Positions 41,788 through 50,578 of a stretch of 64,000 nucleotides of DNA are shown here, piece by piece. Made by a program: the position numbers and the translations under genes. The notes under the pieces were generated by a model. The model worked only from the letters and a program-made list of their open reading frames with translations. It had not been told where the DNA came from and made no database searches. This stretch comes from Candidatus Obscuribacter sp. (GTDB lineage: Bacteria > Cyanobacteriota > Vampirovibrionia > Obscuribacterales > Obscuribacteraceae), in the NCBI GenBank assembly GCA_016712465.1, contig JADJQZ010000001.1, positions 4,712,001-4,776,000 of the forward strand. Reading direction: 5' to 3'. The first letter of the stretch is position 1. Each line of letters opens with the position of its first letter.

Positions 41788-42987
41788 CTAGTCCCAGCTC
41801 AAGGCGCCGCCGGTCTGGTAGTCGATCACTCTTGTCTCAAAGAAATTCTTCTCTTTCTTGAGGTCAATCATTTCGCTCATCCAGGGGAAGGGGTTCTTGG
41901 CGCCGGGATACTGCTCCGGTAGTCCAATCTGGCGGCAACGACGGTTGGCGATGAAGCGCAGGTATTCGGAGAACATCTGGGCATTGAGACCAAGCACGCC
42001 GCGGGGCATGGTATCAACGGCATAGGCATACTCCAGTTCCACACCCTGACGAATCAGGGCCTGAATTTCTTCCTGGAATTCCGCCGTCCACAGGTGCGGA
42101 TTCTCGATTTTCACCTGGTTGATGACGTCGATGCCATAGTTCAAGTGCATAGACTCATCGCGCATGATGTACTGGAACTGCTCGGAGGCACCGGTCATCT
42201 TATTCTGACGACCGAAACTGAGCATCTGCACAAAGCCCACATAGAAGAAGATGCCTTCCATGATGATGTAATAGCCAATCAGGTTGCGCAGGAAGCGCTG
42301 ATCGGTGGCCGGTGTGCCGGTGTGGAAATTGGGATCGGCAAGTTCCTGAGTGAACTGCAACTGGAAGACGTCTTTCTCATGGATCGAAGGAATCTCCCGG
42401 TACATGTTGAAGATCTCGCCTTCATCAATGCCCAGGCTTTCCACCACATACTGATAGGCATGGGTGTGAAGCGCCTCTTCAAAGGCCTGACGCAAGAGGT
42501 ACTGACGGCACTCGGGGTTGGTGATGTGGCGATAAATTGCCAGAACCAGGTTGTTGGCCACGAGAGAATCGGCGGTAGAGAAAAAGCCCAGATTGCGCTT
42601 GATGATCATGCGCTCATCCTCGGAAAGGCCGTTTGGATCTTTCCAGAGCGCGATATCGCGGCTCATGCTGATTTCTTGCGGCATCCAGTGATTGGCACAG
42701 GCATCCAGATACTTTTCCCAGGCCCATTCATACTTGAAGGGCACCAGTTGGTTGAGGTCGGCACGGCAGTTGATAATGCGCTTCTCGTCTACAGTAATAC
42801 GATGGGCGCTCATGGCAATCTGTTCGAGACCGGTGACACCGGCGCCGGGCGCCATGGTGACATTCATCTCGACTTGCCCCGGGCTAAAATCAAGCCCTTT
42901 GTCGGCAGTGCTGGCCGCCGCTGCCGGAGAACCGGGGTTCTTGGCAGTAGTAGCGCCACTTACAGGTACGTCGTCAAAACTAAGCAT
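41788..42987 (-). CDS. nrdB: Class Ia ribonucleotide reductase beta subunit
   Basis: The radical-generating subunit. The di-iron and radical residues fit the Escherichia coli order: FSTADSLV (first acidic ligand region), FEEALHTHAYQYV (Glu and His ligands followed by the Tyr that holds the radical, in the same E-x-x-H-x-x-x-Y spacing), EGIFFYVGF (Glu) and RDESMHLNYG (Glu and His). The presence of Tyr argues for class Ia or Ib rather than the radical-free class Ic. The C-terminus is FETRVIDYQTGGALSWD, which should dock on NrdA. The gene starts 27 bases after nrdA, with AAGGAAA before the ATG. It is under the cobalamin riboswitch of nrdA. Confidence 0.95.
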   Translation of the reverse strand: MLSFDDVPVSGATTAKNPGSPAAAASTADKGLDFSPGQVEMNVTMAPGAGVTGLEQIAMSAHRITVDEKRIINCRADLNQLVPFKYEWAWEKYLDACANHWMPQEISMSRDIALWKDPNGLSEDERMIIKRNLGFFSTADSLVANNLVLAIYRHITNPECRQYLLRQAFEEALHTHAYQYVVESLGIDEGEIFNMYREIPSIHEKDVFQLQFTQELADPNFHTGTPATDQRFLRNLIGYYIIMEGIFFYVGFVQMLSFGRQNKMTGASEQFQYIMRDESMHLNYGIDVINQVKIENPHLWTAEFQEEIQALIRQGVELEYAYAVDTMPRGVLGLNAQMFSEYLRFIANRRCRQIGLPEQYPGAKNPFPWMSEMIDLKKEKNFFETRVIDYQTGGALSWD

Positions 42988-43014
42988 GTGGATTTCCTTT
43001 TCTAGTTCTGGGGG

Positions 43015-45834
43015 TTATTGACAGGCTTCACAATCGGGGTCGGTGATGGAACAAGCTTTGGGAGCGCCGGCCATGGGCACCTTGTTGAGCACGCCGATCT
43101 GAGTGGTGGATTTCTCCGGTGCTGTAGCAGAAGCGGTGCGCAGGTAATACGTGGTCTTCAGTGCTTTGGTCCAGGCAAGCTTGTAGGTCTCGTCCAGTTT
43201 GCGACCACTGGGCTCAGCCATGTAGAGGTTCAAGCTCTGGGCCTGGTCGATCCACTTCTGCCTTCTGGAAGCCGCTTCCACCAGCCAGCGGGGCTCGACT
43301 TCAAAAGCAGTGGCATAAAGAGCCTTCACTTCATCAGGAATTCTGTCGATGGGTCTAAGTGATCCATCGAAGTATTTGAGGTCGTGCACCATGACTTCAT
43401 CCCAGAGTCCAAGCCGCTTCAAATCTTCAACCAGATAGGTGTTGACGACGGTGAACTCGCCGGAAAGATTGGATTTGACGTAGAGGTTCTGGAAGGTAGG
43501 TTCGATGGATTGGCTGACGCCGATGATATTAGATATGGTAGCAGTAGGAGCAATCGCCAGACAGTTGCTGTTGCGCATGCCGTGGCGGGCAATGTGCTCC
43601 CGCACCGGTGTCCAATCCAGACGACTGGAAGTATCTACATCGAGCTTGCCTCCGCGAGCTTCGGCGAGAAGCTTGAGGGAGTCCTGGGGCAGAATGCCTT
43701 TGTCCCAGAGGGAGCCTTTGAAGGTGTTGTAAGCACCGCGCTCCTTAGCCAGTTCGGAACTAGCCAAAATAGCATAGTAGCTCACGGCTTCCTGGCAGTA
43801 ATCGGCAAATTCCACGGCAGCCTCGGAAGCATAGGGCAGGCGCAGGGTCAAAAGCGCATCCTGGAAGCCCATGACTCCAAGCCCCACAGGGCGGTGACGC
43901 AAGTTGGAATTTCTGGCCTTGGGCACGCTGTAATAGTTGATGTCTATAACGTTATCGAGCATGCGCATAGCTACGCGGCAAGTGGCAGCCAGTTTTTCCA
44001 GATCGAGCTTGCCGTCTTTGACGTGGGCCACCAGGTTGATGCTTCCCAGATTGCAAACTGCGGTTTCACTCTCAGATGTATTCAAAGTAATCTCGGTACA
44101 GAGATTGGAAGAATGCACCACACCCACGTGCTGCTGCGGGCTGCGAAGATTGCAGGGATCTTTGAAGGTCATCCAGGGATGGCCGGTTTCGAAGAGCATG
44201 GTCAGCATCTTGCGCCAGATATTGATAGCCGGTACCCGCTTGAAGAGCTTGATCTGCCCCTCATCGGCGAGGCGCTCGTAACGCTCGTATGCTTCTTTGA
44301 ATTTCTTACCGAAAAGGTTGTGCAGATCCGGTACTTCATCAGGGCTGAAAAGGGTCCATTGGGCGTTCTCAAGCACCCTATCCATGAACAGATCGGGAAT
44401 CCAGTTGGCCGTATTCATATCATGGGTACGACGGCGATCGTCACCGGTGTTTTTGCGCAGTTCGAGGAATTCCTCGATGTCCATATGCCAGGTTTCCAGG
44501 TAGCAGCAGACTGCGCCTTTGCGCTTGCCGCCCTGGTTGACGGCGACGGCGGTATCGTTCACCACCTTAAGGAAGGGAACCACACCCTGGCTCTTGCCAT
44601 TGGTGCCGGAGATATGAGCACCAAGAGCGCGAACCGGTGTCCAGTCATTACCGAGGCCGCCGCTGAACTTGGAAAGCAAAGCGTTCTCTCTCACGGCTTC
44701 GTAGATGGAGGAGAGGTCATCATCTACTGTGGTGAGGAAGCAGGAAGAAAGTTGCGGTCTGTGAGTACCGGAATTAAAGAGTGTGGGGGTAGAGGAAACG
44801 AAATCAAAGTTGGAAAGCAGATTATAGAATTCGATTGCACGGGTCTCTCTATCGATTTCATTGATGGAAAGTCCCATAGCCACGCGCATCCAGAAAGCCT
44901 GCGGCAATTCGAAAATGATACCTTCCTGGTGCAAGAGATATCTGTCGTAGAGAGTCTGTAAACCAAGATACTGGAACTTGAGATCACGCTCAGCGCAGAG
45001 GGCATTGCTGATCTTCTCGAGGTCGAAGGTAGCCAGGCGCGGGTCAAGCAAACCGACCTTGATACCCTTGGCTATATACTCGGGGAAATAAGTCGCATAG
45101 CGCTCTTTCATGCCTTCCTGACTGACGCCTTCACCGAGAACTTCCAGTCTCATCTGGTGCAAGAGCAATCTGGCGGTGGCAAAGCTGTAGGCAGGATCGG
45201 TCTCGATGAGAGCCCGGGCACTCATGATGGCCGAGCGCACCACTTCGGTTTCCTGCACACCTTCATAAAGGCTTTCAATGGTGGCGGTGTAGATGCTCTC
45301 CGGCTCCACTACGGCACCTAGACCGGCGCAGGCATCTTTGACGATAGCATTCAAACCCAACTGGGAGAGCGGCACCATGGTGCCGTCGGTGCGTTTGACA
45401 TTAGGACCGGCTTGCACCGGTTGCGGCACTTCCGCACCACGGGCAGCCCGGTCTTTGGCGCGCGCTTCGCGATAAAGCACGTAGCCACGGGCAACTTCCT
45501 GCTCACCAGCTCTCATCATGGCCAGTTCGACCTGGTCTTGAATGTGCTCAATGTGCAGCACGCCGCCTTCCGGCAGACGGCGCATTAAGGTTTCAACCAC
45601 CTGCCCGGTAAGTTTGTTGACCAGGTCGCGCACGCGGGAGCTCTCACGACCATGGGTGCCTTCCACGGCCAGAAAGGCCTTGGTCATAGCCACGGCTATC
45701 TTGGACGGATCGAATTCAACGACATTGCCGTTACGTCTCAGCACTTTATATAGTGCAAATTGTCCGATTCGCTCATCGCTCAGTCCAAAGCCAGCGGGGT
45801 CGGCATGGTGGACTGCAGTTAGCACCTGGGTCAT
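43015..45834 (-). CDS. nrdA: Class Ia ribonucleotide reductase alpha subunit
   Basis: The catalytic subunit that reduces ribonucleoside diphosphates. At 939 residues it is longer than the 761 of Escherichia coli because of an extended N-terminus. This holds an ATP-cone (VLRRNGNVVEFDPSKIAVAM to about residue 130) and a further cone-like region with GTMVPLSQLGLNAIVK. This fits the long type seen in Pseudomonas and Chlamydia. The catalytic Cys lie in LSSCFLTT, NLCTEI and AVCNLGSINL, and the redox pair is at the tail (CSITDPDCEACQ). ATG at 45834 follows AGGAG. The leader holds a cobalamin riboswitch and a terminator. Confidence 0.95.
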   Translation of the reverse strand: MTQVLTAVHHADPAGFGLSDERIGQFALYKVLRRNGNVVEFDPSKIAVAMTKAFLAVEGTHGRESSRVRDLVNKLTGQVVETLMRRLPEGGVLHIEHIQDQVELAMMRAGEQEVARGYVLYREARAKDRAARGAEVPQPVQAGPNVKRTDGTMVPLSQLGLNAIVKDACAGLGAVVEPESIYTATIESLYEGVQETEVVRSAIMSARALIETDPAYSFATARLLLHQMRLEVLGEGVSQEGMKERYATYFPEYIAKGIKVGLLDPRLATFDLEKISNALCAERDLKFQYLGLQTLYDRYLLHQEGIIFELPQAFWMRVAMGLSINEIDRETRAIEFYNLLSNFDFVSSTPTLFNSGTHRPQLSSCFLTTVDDDLSSIYEAVRENALLSKFSGGLGNDWTPVRALGAHISGTNGKSQGVVPFLKVVNDTAVAVNQGGKRKGAVCCYLETWHMDIEEFLELRKNTGDDRRRTHDMNTANWIPDLFMDRVLENAQWTLFSPDEVPDLHNLFGKKFKEAYERYERLADEGQIKLFKRVPAINIWRKMLTMLFETGHPWMTFKDPCNLRSPQQHVGVVHSSNLCTEITLNTSESETAVCNLGSINLVAHVKDGKLDLEKLAATCRVAMRMLDNVIDINYYSVPKARNSNLRHRPVGLGVMGFQDALLTLRLPYASEAAVEFADYCQEAVSYYAILASSELAKERGAYNTFKGSLWDKGILPQDSLKLLAEARGGKLDVDTSSRLDWTPVREHIARHGMRNSNCLAIAPTATISNIIGVSQSIEPTFQNLYVKSNLSGEFTVVNTYLVEDLKRLGLWDEVMVHDLKYFDGSLRPIDRIPDEVKALYATAFEVEPRWLVEAASRRQKWIDQAQSLNLYMAEPSGRKLDETYKLAWTKALKTTYYLRTASATAPEKSTTQIGVLNKVPMAGAPKACSITDPDCEACQ

Positions 45835-45867
45835 TTTCTATCTCCTGGGATAATACGTTGTGGATGC

Positions 45868-45904
45868 AAAACAAAACCCCCTTAGTGGAATGAGACCAAG
45901 AGGG
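45868..45904 (-). terminator. Intrinsic terminator of the nrdAB leader
   Basis: On the minus strand CCCTCTT (45904-45898) pairs with AAGGGGG (45883-45877) across a 14-base loop, followed at once by TTTTGTTTT. It lies between the cobalamin aptamer and nrdA, as an expression platform should. A CCTCTT/AAGAGG pair just upstream may be the competing antiterminator. Confidence 0.65.
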
Positions 45905-45974
45905 CGTCAAAAGACAAAGAAAACTTTGCTTGAGACCGCCTCTTACCCTCGAAGAGGTTATGTCTATCAATGCC

Positions 45975-46079
45975 CTGGTGGGTAGTCTGGCTGAAAGAGT
46001 GATGGTTTTTATTGGTCTTCCGTACTCTCTATTACAGTTGCGGGACAGCGATGGACTTGCACCATTCTTCCCCCACCAG
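45975..46079 (-). promoter_or_regulatory. Cobalamin riboswitch in the nrdA leader
   Basis: The minus strand reads GTGCAAGTCC, then CGCTGTCCCGCAACTGTAA, which is the highly conserved core of the B12 aptamer. Later it has AGCCAGACTACC (the B12 box). The outer stem is exact: CTGGTGGG (46079-46072) pairs with CCCACCAG (45982-45975). The aptamer is compact and may extend somewhat on the 5' side. It lies about 140 bases before nrdA with a terminator between, so adenosylcobalamin should switch the class Ia genes off. B12-controlled class Ia operons are known in Streptomyces, where a class II enzyme takes over. Confidence 0.88.
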
Positions 46080-46105
46080 ATCGCTCGATGATTGAACTTT
46101 CGAGT

Positions 46106-46713
46106 CACTTAAAAGGCCAGCAAAATCTCTCCCTCATTTCTCTTCCGAATTACCGGTCTCAAATTGAGACAAGGGTGCAGAGGAAGTCAGTGAGGCGATC
46201 AAAACTGGATATAAGTGAACCGAAGTGATGGAGACTCGAGCAGATCCCTTTAATTTCAGGGCATTCAGCTAATAAAGCGAAATTTCTCCTTGATTCGATT
46301 CGCGATGTGTAGCAAGGTAACACTTACAAAAATGCTACGCAAGCTACCCCAAAAGGTCCGGCAAAGATCGCTCATTCGCCACAAATAAAGGGGGTCCAAG
46401 CTAGTAGCCATGAGGATCGACATTTAGTCAAAAGTTCGGATGGATATACAACCGCTACACTTGTGATACCAGGTTGGATAGCGGAACCATAGAGGCTTGA
46501 AAATAAAATTTCCAAATCGCAGCGGATCTCAAAAAGATCTCAGATAGACATAAAGTCCAGAGCTAAAGCCATATACAACAAGAACTAGTAGACCGGAATG
46601 GCTCCCGCATTAAGGGACGCCCTACCACTTATAGGGCCCGGGGCAGATACAGTAGATACAGACATGATAATATCTTGCTCCTGATAGAGCCCTGGGGCAA
46701 GGAGATATAGAAA
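46106..46713. other. Long intergenic region, promoters only expected
   Basis: About 600 bases between the nrdAB leader and the osmC-like gene. The two genes diverge, so both promoters must be inside. I see no convincing gene. A GATAATAT box near 46675 could be the -10 for the plus side. The long leader suggests the riboswitch transcript starts around 46150-46250. No NrdR-box pair was recognised. Confidence 0.5.
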
Positions 46714-47127
46714 ATGGCGAAAGTAGCAGTCAAAGCTAAAGTTGGAGAAGGCTACAGACAAGAGATAAGCGCCGGCAGCCATGCCTTTGCCTCCGACGCA
46801 CCCAAAGAGTTCGGCGGCGGCGAATCCGCCCCCAATCCCCATGAACTGCTGCTCGGCTCCCTGGGTGCCTGTACGGCAATCACAGTACAGATGTATGCCA
46901 AACGCAAAGAATGGGATCTTAAGAGCATTACCGTAGAGGTGTTGGAAGAGCCTGTAGTAGCCGAAGACGGCAGCAAGCAGACCCGTATCTTGAGAAGCAT
47001 CGAGCTCACGGGTGACCTTACGCCGGAGCAGGTGGAAAATCTCAAATCCATCGCCAACAAGTGCCCCATCCACAAACTGCTGGAAGGTCCCAAGCAAATC
47101 GCCACGGAAGTTGCCCATAAGTCCTGA
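46714..47127 (+). CDS. OsmC/Ohr-family peroxide-detoxifying protein
   Basis: 137 residues of the OsmC fold, which reduces organic hydroperoxides with a pair of cysteines. The first Cys is in LLGSLGACTAITVQMYAK and the second in IANKCPIHKLLEG, both at their usual places. The N-terminal Arg is not obvious. The GxE element (FGGGESAPNPHELLL) is present. The ribosome site is AAGGAG, and there is no partner gene. The next gene (birA) begins 35 bases later on the same strand. Confidence 0.9.
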   Translation: MAKVAVKAKVGEGYRQEISAGSHAFASDAPKEFGGGESAPNPHELLLGSLGACTAITVQMYAKRKEWDLKSITVEVLEEPVVAEDGSKQTRILRSIELTGDLTPEQVENLKSIANKCPIHKLLEGPKQIATEVAHKS

Positions 47128-47162
47128 ATAAAAGCTGGAAAAGCTAGCCTCGCTTCACTAAA

Positions 47163-47993
47163 ATGAGCGAGATGACACTACATTTAGACATTCTAGACCG
47201 CAAAAACATAGAAGACGCCCTTACCACCGAGCTAATCGGTCGCGGCGTCTGTGAATTGCACGACACAATCGACAGCACCAACAGCCGGGCCGCTGTACTG
47301 GCAAGAGAGGGCGCCCCGGCCGGCAGCCTGATCGTAGCCAGACAGCAAACCGCCGGACGCGGTCGACAGGGGCGCACCTGGATCTCGCCGCCCGATGCCG
47401 GTATTGCCATGTCCATACTCTTGCGTCCGGAAATTCCCCTCACCCGCCTGCCCTTGATCACCCTGGCCACCGGGGTAGCCGTGGCCCAGGCAGTAGAGGC
47501 GCTCTGCGGTATCCAACTGGGTCTCAAGTGGGTCAACGACCTTACTGCCGGCGGCAAAAAGGTAGGCGGCATCCTCGCTGAAATGCCGGGTCAGGCGCTG
47601 GTTATAGGCATCGGTATCAATTTGCGCCTCGATGAAGGAAATATCCCGGACGATCTGAAGAACCGCATCGATTGGCTGGAGAATTTAGCCGGCAGGCCAC
47701 TGGAGCCGAGTCTACTGGTGGCGGAGATCTGTCGCTTCCTTGAAAGACAATACTTTTCCCTGCTGGAAGGCAAGTCGCAGGCCATCATTGATAGCTGGAA
47801 GCACTACTCGGTTACCCTCGGCAAAGAAGTGATGGTCGTAAGTCCCACCGGCGACAGCGCCCGCAATATAAGTGGTCGGGCCGTGGATATTGCCGAGAGC
47901 GGGGCGCTTCTCATTGAGAAAACGGACGGCACCAGGGTAGAACTTTCCGCCGGTGAGATAAGCTTGAGAAGCCTTGACGGAAGTTACTGCTAG
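47163..47993 (+). CDS. birA: Biotin-protein ligase
   Basis: Attaches biotin to the biotin carboxyl carrier of acetyl-CoA carboxylase. It has DTIDSTNSRAAVLAREG, the biotin-AMP loop QQTAGRGRQGRTWISPP, KWVNDLTAGGKKVGGILAE, and a C-terminal SH3-like domain (SGRAVDIAESGALLIEKTDG). It lacks the N-terminal helix-turn-helix of bifunctional BirA, so it should not be a repressor. Its length of 276 residues fits the single-function group. The TAG stop overlaps the GTG start of the MBOAT gene by one base, so four genes likely share one transcript. Confidence 0.92.
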   Translation: MSEMTLHLDILDRKNIEDALTTELIGRGVCELHDTIDSTNSRAAVLAREGAPAGSLIVARQQTAGRGRQGRTWISPPDAGIAMSILLRPEIPLTRLPLITLATGVAVAQAVEALCGIQLGLKWVNDLTAGGKKVGGILAEMPGQALVIGIGINLRLDEGNIPDDLKNRIDWLENLAGRPLEPSLLVAEICRFLERQYFSLLEGKSQAIIDSWKHYSVTLGKEVMVVSPTGDSARNISGRAVDIAESGALLIEKTDGTRVELSAGEISLRSLDGSYC

Positions 47994-49246
47994 TGATCTT
48001 CTGCACCTACTGGTTCTTAATTTCAGTAGCTCTCTTTCTTCCGCTTTACTGGTGCCTGGGCCTGTGCAAAAACTTGAGCTCCTCTCTTATGGTCAAGTTG
48101 CGCCTCTCAGCCCTGCTTATCTTCTGCGCCGTCTTTCATAGCCATTTTGCCGGTGCCGCCGGTGTTGCACCGATTGCCGTACTGGCCCTGCTTACCTATG
48201 TAACCGCACTGACAGCGTCAAAGTTCAAAAAGGGCGGCGGCTGGCTCTGCCTAAGCACAATCATAATAGTGACGGCAGCACTTCTCACTTACAAATACAG
48301 CCGCTTCCTGCTCCTGGATGTTCTGGCATCCGTCAACAAACCCCTGGCGGAGCATTTTGCCGCCTCGCTCTTTACCGCACTACCGGCGACACCACCCCTG
48401 GCCATCAGTTTCTTTGCCTTTGAATTCATTCATTACCTGTACGAAGTGAGAAGAGGCAGGGAACCCATAAAGAAACCGCAAGACTTTCTGGCCTTCGCCA
48501 TCTTCTTCCCGTCCCTGGTAGCCGGTCCCATCAAGCGCTATCAAGACTTCATTCCTTCGCTCTATCAGGGGCTTTCCGCCGTAAGTTCCAGAGACGTAGC
48601 GGCCGGCATGGTCAGACTGGCGGCGGGCTTCTTCAAGAAACTCATGATCGCCGACAACATCAATCAATATATTCTGGAAAAGCAAGCCTTCTACTTCGCT
48701 GTCGACCTGCCCGAGCGCTGGCTCTTTCTTCTGGCCCTGGCCGGTCGTATTTACTACGATTTTTCAGGCTACACCGATATTGCCCTCGGTCTGGCCATGA
48801 TGATGGGCATCAAACTACCCCCTAATTTCAACGGACCCTACGGTGCCACCAGTATTCGTGATTTCTGGCAGCGCTGGCACATGTCGCTCAGTTTCTGGAT
48901 TCGGGACTACATCTATATTCCCCTCGGCGGTAGCCAGCATGGTCTGGCTAGAAGAATTCTAAGCGGCATACTAGCCTTTGCCCTCTGTGGTCTCTGGCAC
49001 GGCGCCAGTTGGAACTTCCTATTCTGGGGACTGTACCACGGTCTGGGCCTGGCCATAAACACGGTCTATCGCAAGCTCCCCTGGCTAAGCCCGCTCTGGA
49101 AACTCTATGACAAATATCCACTCACCGCCAGGCTCACCACCTTCCTCTTTGTGGTCTTCGGCTGGCTGCCCTTCTTCTATCCCCTGGACAAAGCCTTGTC
49201 CATGTTCCTGATGCTCTTTCAATTCAAGGGAGTAAGTGGTGACTGA
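47993..49246 (+). CDS. MBOAT-family O-acyltransferase (AlgI-like)
   Basis: 417 residues with about ten membrane segments. The catalytic region includes FCALCGLWHGASWNFLFWGL-type sequence (LCGLWHGASWNFLFWG, with the key His in WHG) and the conserved RDYIYIPLGG, FWQRWHMSLSFWIRDY and YDFSGYTDIALGLAMM. AlgI-like proteins move acyl groups, commonly acetyl, across the membrane to a sugar polymer. The GTG start overlaps birA, and its end overlaps the next gene by 11 bases. The following SGNH protein is the expected partner. The acceptor is probably a surface polysaccharide. Confidence 0.92.
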   Translation: MIFCTYWFLISVALFLPLYWCLGLCKNLSSSLMVKLRLSALLIFCAVFHSHFAGAAGVAPIAVLALLTYVTALTASKFKKGGGWLCLSTIIIVTAALLTYKYSRFLLLDVLASVNKPLAEHFAASLFTALPATPPLAISFFAFEFIHYLYEVRRGREPIKKPQDFLAFAIFFPSLVAGPIKRYQDFIPSLYQGLSAVSSRDVAAGMVRLAAGFFKKLMIADNINQYILEKQAFYFAVDLPERWLFLLALAGRIYYDFSGYTDIALGLAMMMGIKLPPNFNGPYGATSIRDFWQRWHMSLSFWIRDYIYIPLGGSQHGLARRILSGILAFALCGLWHGASWNFLFWGLYHGLGLAINTVYRKLPWLSPLWKLYDKYPLTARLTTFLFVVFGWLPFFYPLDKALSMFLMLFQFKGVSGD

Positions 49247-50417
49247 GAAGAAAAGTTATTCCAAATATTTTCTGCTCGGCACCATGCTCGGCTTTTTACT
49301 GAGCACCGCTGCCGGTGCCTATATCACAGGCAAGCCCCTGCCCCTTTCCAACTTCGTGCGCTTCCATGAATACATCAACCCCAACGGCGGCTTCTACCTG
49401 ACCTACAATCAGATGCTGGCCCAGGCTCGTCTGCTGCTGGCCGACAAACCAGGCAGGCCCCTCTTAATCATCGGCGGAGACTCAGTATTCTACGGAGAAG
49501 GGCAAAGTTCCGAGCACTGCTGGACAAAATATCTCCAGCAAGAGCTAGGAGACGATTTTGTCGTCATCAATCTAGCCCTACCAGGCACCAAGGTTTTCGA
49601 AGCCGGCTACTGGGTTTACGAAAAACTCTTGAGCGAAGGACAAAACGTCTTCCTGCTCACCGATGCCATGCCCTCCACGGTCTTCGAGCCATCCGGCACC
49701 ACTCCCCTGCACTATATGTATTTCGATGCCCGTGAAAGGGGCATGCTCCTGCCCTACGCCGCACGAGAAACCTTCAGCCGGCAGCACAGGGAATGGACTC
49801 TCTTCAAAGATGAAGGGCATCAAGAGAACCTGGAGTTGCGAGCCAAGTTGAATCACTACCTGGGCGTGGAAGAATTGTGGACGCAGTTCACTTACAGCGT
49901 CGCAGGCAACTACTTCCACAGAACCACTGAATTTCGCTCTCTTTTACCGCGCCGTCTCTTTCAAGACCCATTCGAAGACAGGCCGCCATTCGAGGCAAGC
50001 GACAACGAAAAGCTTGAACACGGCACCAATATTGTCAAACGTTTTATGGCCGGCATCACCGCTCTCTACGAAAAAGGTCCGCCCAGCGAATATGAGCAAT
50101 TCTTCTGGCGCAGACTTTCAGGCTGCACACAGGCTTCCGTGCCGCCCAACGCCAGAAACAACCTGATCGTCTGTGTAACGGCCATCAATCCTCTCTTCAT
50201 AGACGAGTTGAACGAAAGAGAGAAAAAAGAATACCGGCATATAAAAGAACTCTGGCTGGAAAACTTCACCCGGCAAGGTTTTCAAACCTGGTCCTTGAAC
50301 GACAAGCTCGCACCCGAGCACTATGTGGATTTCGATCATTTGAGCGTGGAAGGCGGCAAAGCCATGGCCACAGAATTAGCTAAGCGCCTGAAAGAATTCA
50401 GAGAAAGGAAGAACTAG
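49236..50417 (+). CDS. SGNH-like acyltransferase/esterase partner of MBOAT
   Basis: 393 residues with one N-terminal membrane anchor (FLLGTMLGFLLSTAAGAYI). The SGNH hydrolase fold follows: LLIIGGDSVFYGEG holds the catalytic Ser (GDSV), NLALPGTK follows, and DFDHLSVEGGKAMA near the end supplies the Asp-His pair (DxxH). In alginate and peptidoglycan acetylation, a membrane MBOAT gives the acyl group to an SGNH protein of this kind, which puts it on the polymer. The start overlaps the MBOAT gene, and it leads directly into a small membrane protein two bases downstream. Confidence 0.85.
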   Translation: MVTEKKSYSKYFLLGTMLGFLLSTAAGAYITGKPLPLSNFVRFHEYINPNGGFYLTYNQMLAQARLLLADKPGRPLLIIGGDSVFYGEGQSSEHCWTKYLQQELGDDFVVINLALPGTKVFEAGYWVYEKLLSEGQNVFLLTDAMPSTVFEPSGTTPLHYMYFDARERGMLLPYAARETFSRQHREWTLFKDEGHQENLELRAKLNHYLGVEELWTQFTYSVAGNYFHRTTEFRSLLPRRLFQDPFEDRPPFEASDNEKLEHGTNIVKRFMAGITALYEKGPPSEYEQFFWRRLSGCTQASVPPNARNNLIVCVTAINPLFIDELNEREKKEYRHIKELWLENFTRQGFQTWSLNDKLAPEHYVDFDHLSVEGGKAMATELAKRLKEFRERKN

Positions 50418-50419
50418 AA

Positions 50420-50578
50420 ATGGCAGAAGATAAACAACCCGCTACTCTGGAAAACTTCATCCTCAAGAAAAACCCATGGCTGGCTCTAACTATGGGGATT
50501 ATCTTCGGCGCCTTCTTCCACTACGTCATCTTCAGACTTTCGCTGCCCACCGAACCCTTCATTTACGCAGCTTTTTAG
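50420..50578 (+). CDS. Small membrane protein at the end of the acylation operon
   Basis: 52 residues. It starts MAEDKQPATLENFILKK and has one strong membrane helix (PWLALTMGIIFGAFFHYVIF, about residues 19-38), with a short outer tail ending AAF. An AAGGAAG site precedes the ATG, which comes two bases after the stop of the SGNH gene. Its last 20 bases overlap the end of the convergent glycosyltransferase gene. Being anchored and next to MBOAT and SGNH, it may be a small subunit of the complex, as DltX is for D-alanylation. That is inferred from position. Confidence 0.6.
   Translation: MAEDKQPATLENFILKKNPWLALTMGIIFGAFFHYVIFRLSLPTEPFIYAAF

Noticed and set aside
12049..46160. ACCGGTC repeated in several intergenic places (11849, 12049, 25789, 36289, 46153)
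   Set aside because: The motif is short, CCGG is common in coding parts of this window too, and copies share no further sequence, so it may be chance.
45835..46713. NrdR boxes in the nrdA leader
   Set aside because: No pair of the expected imperfect palindromes was found; control seems to be by the riboswitch.
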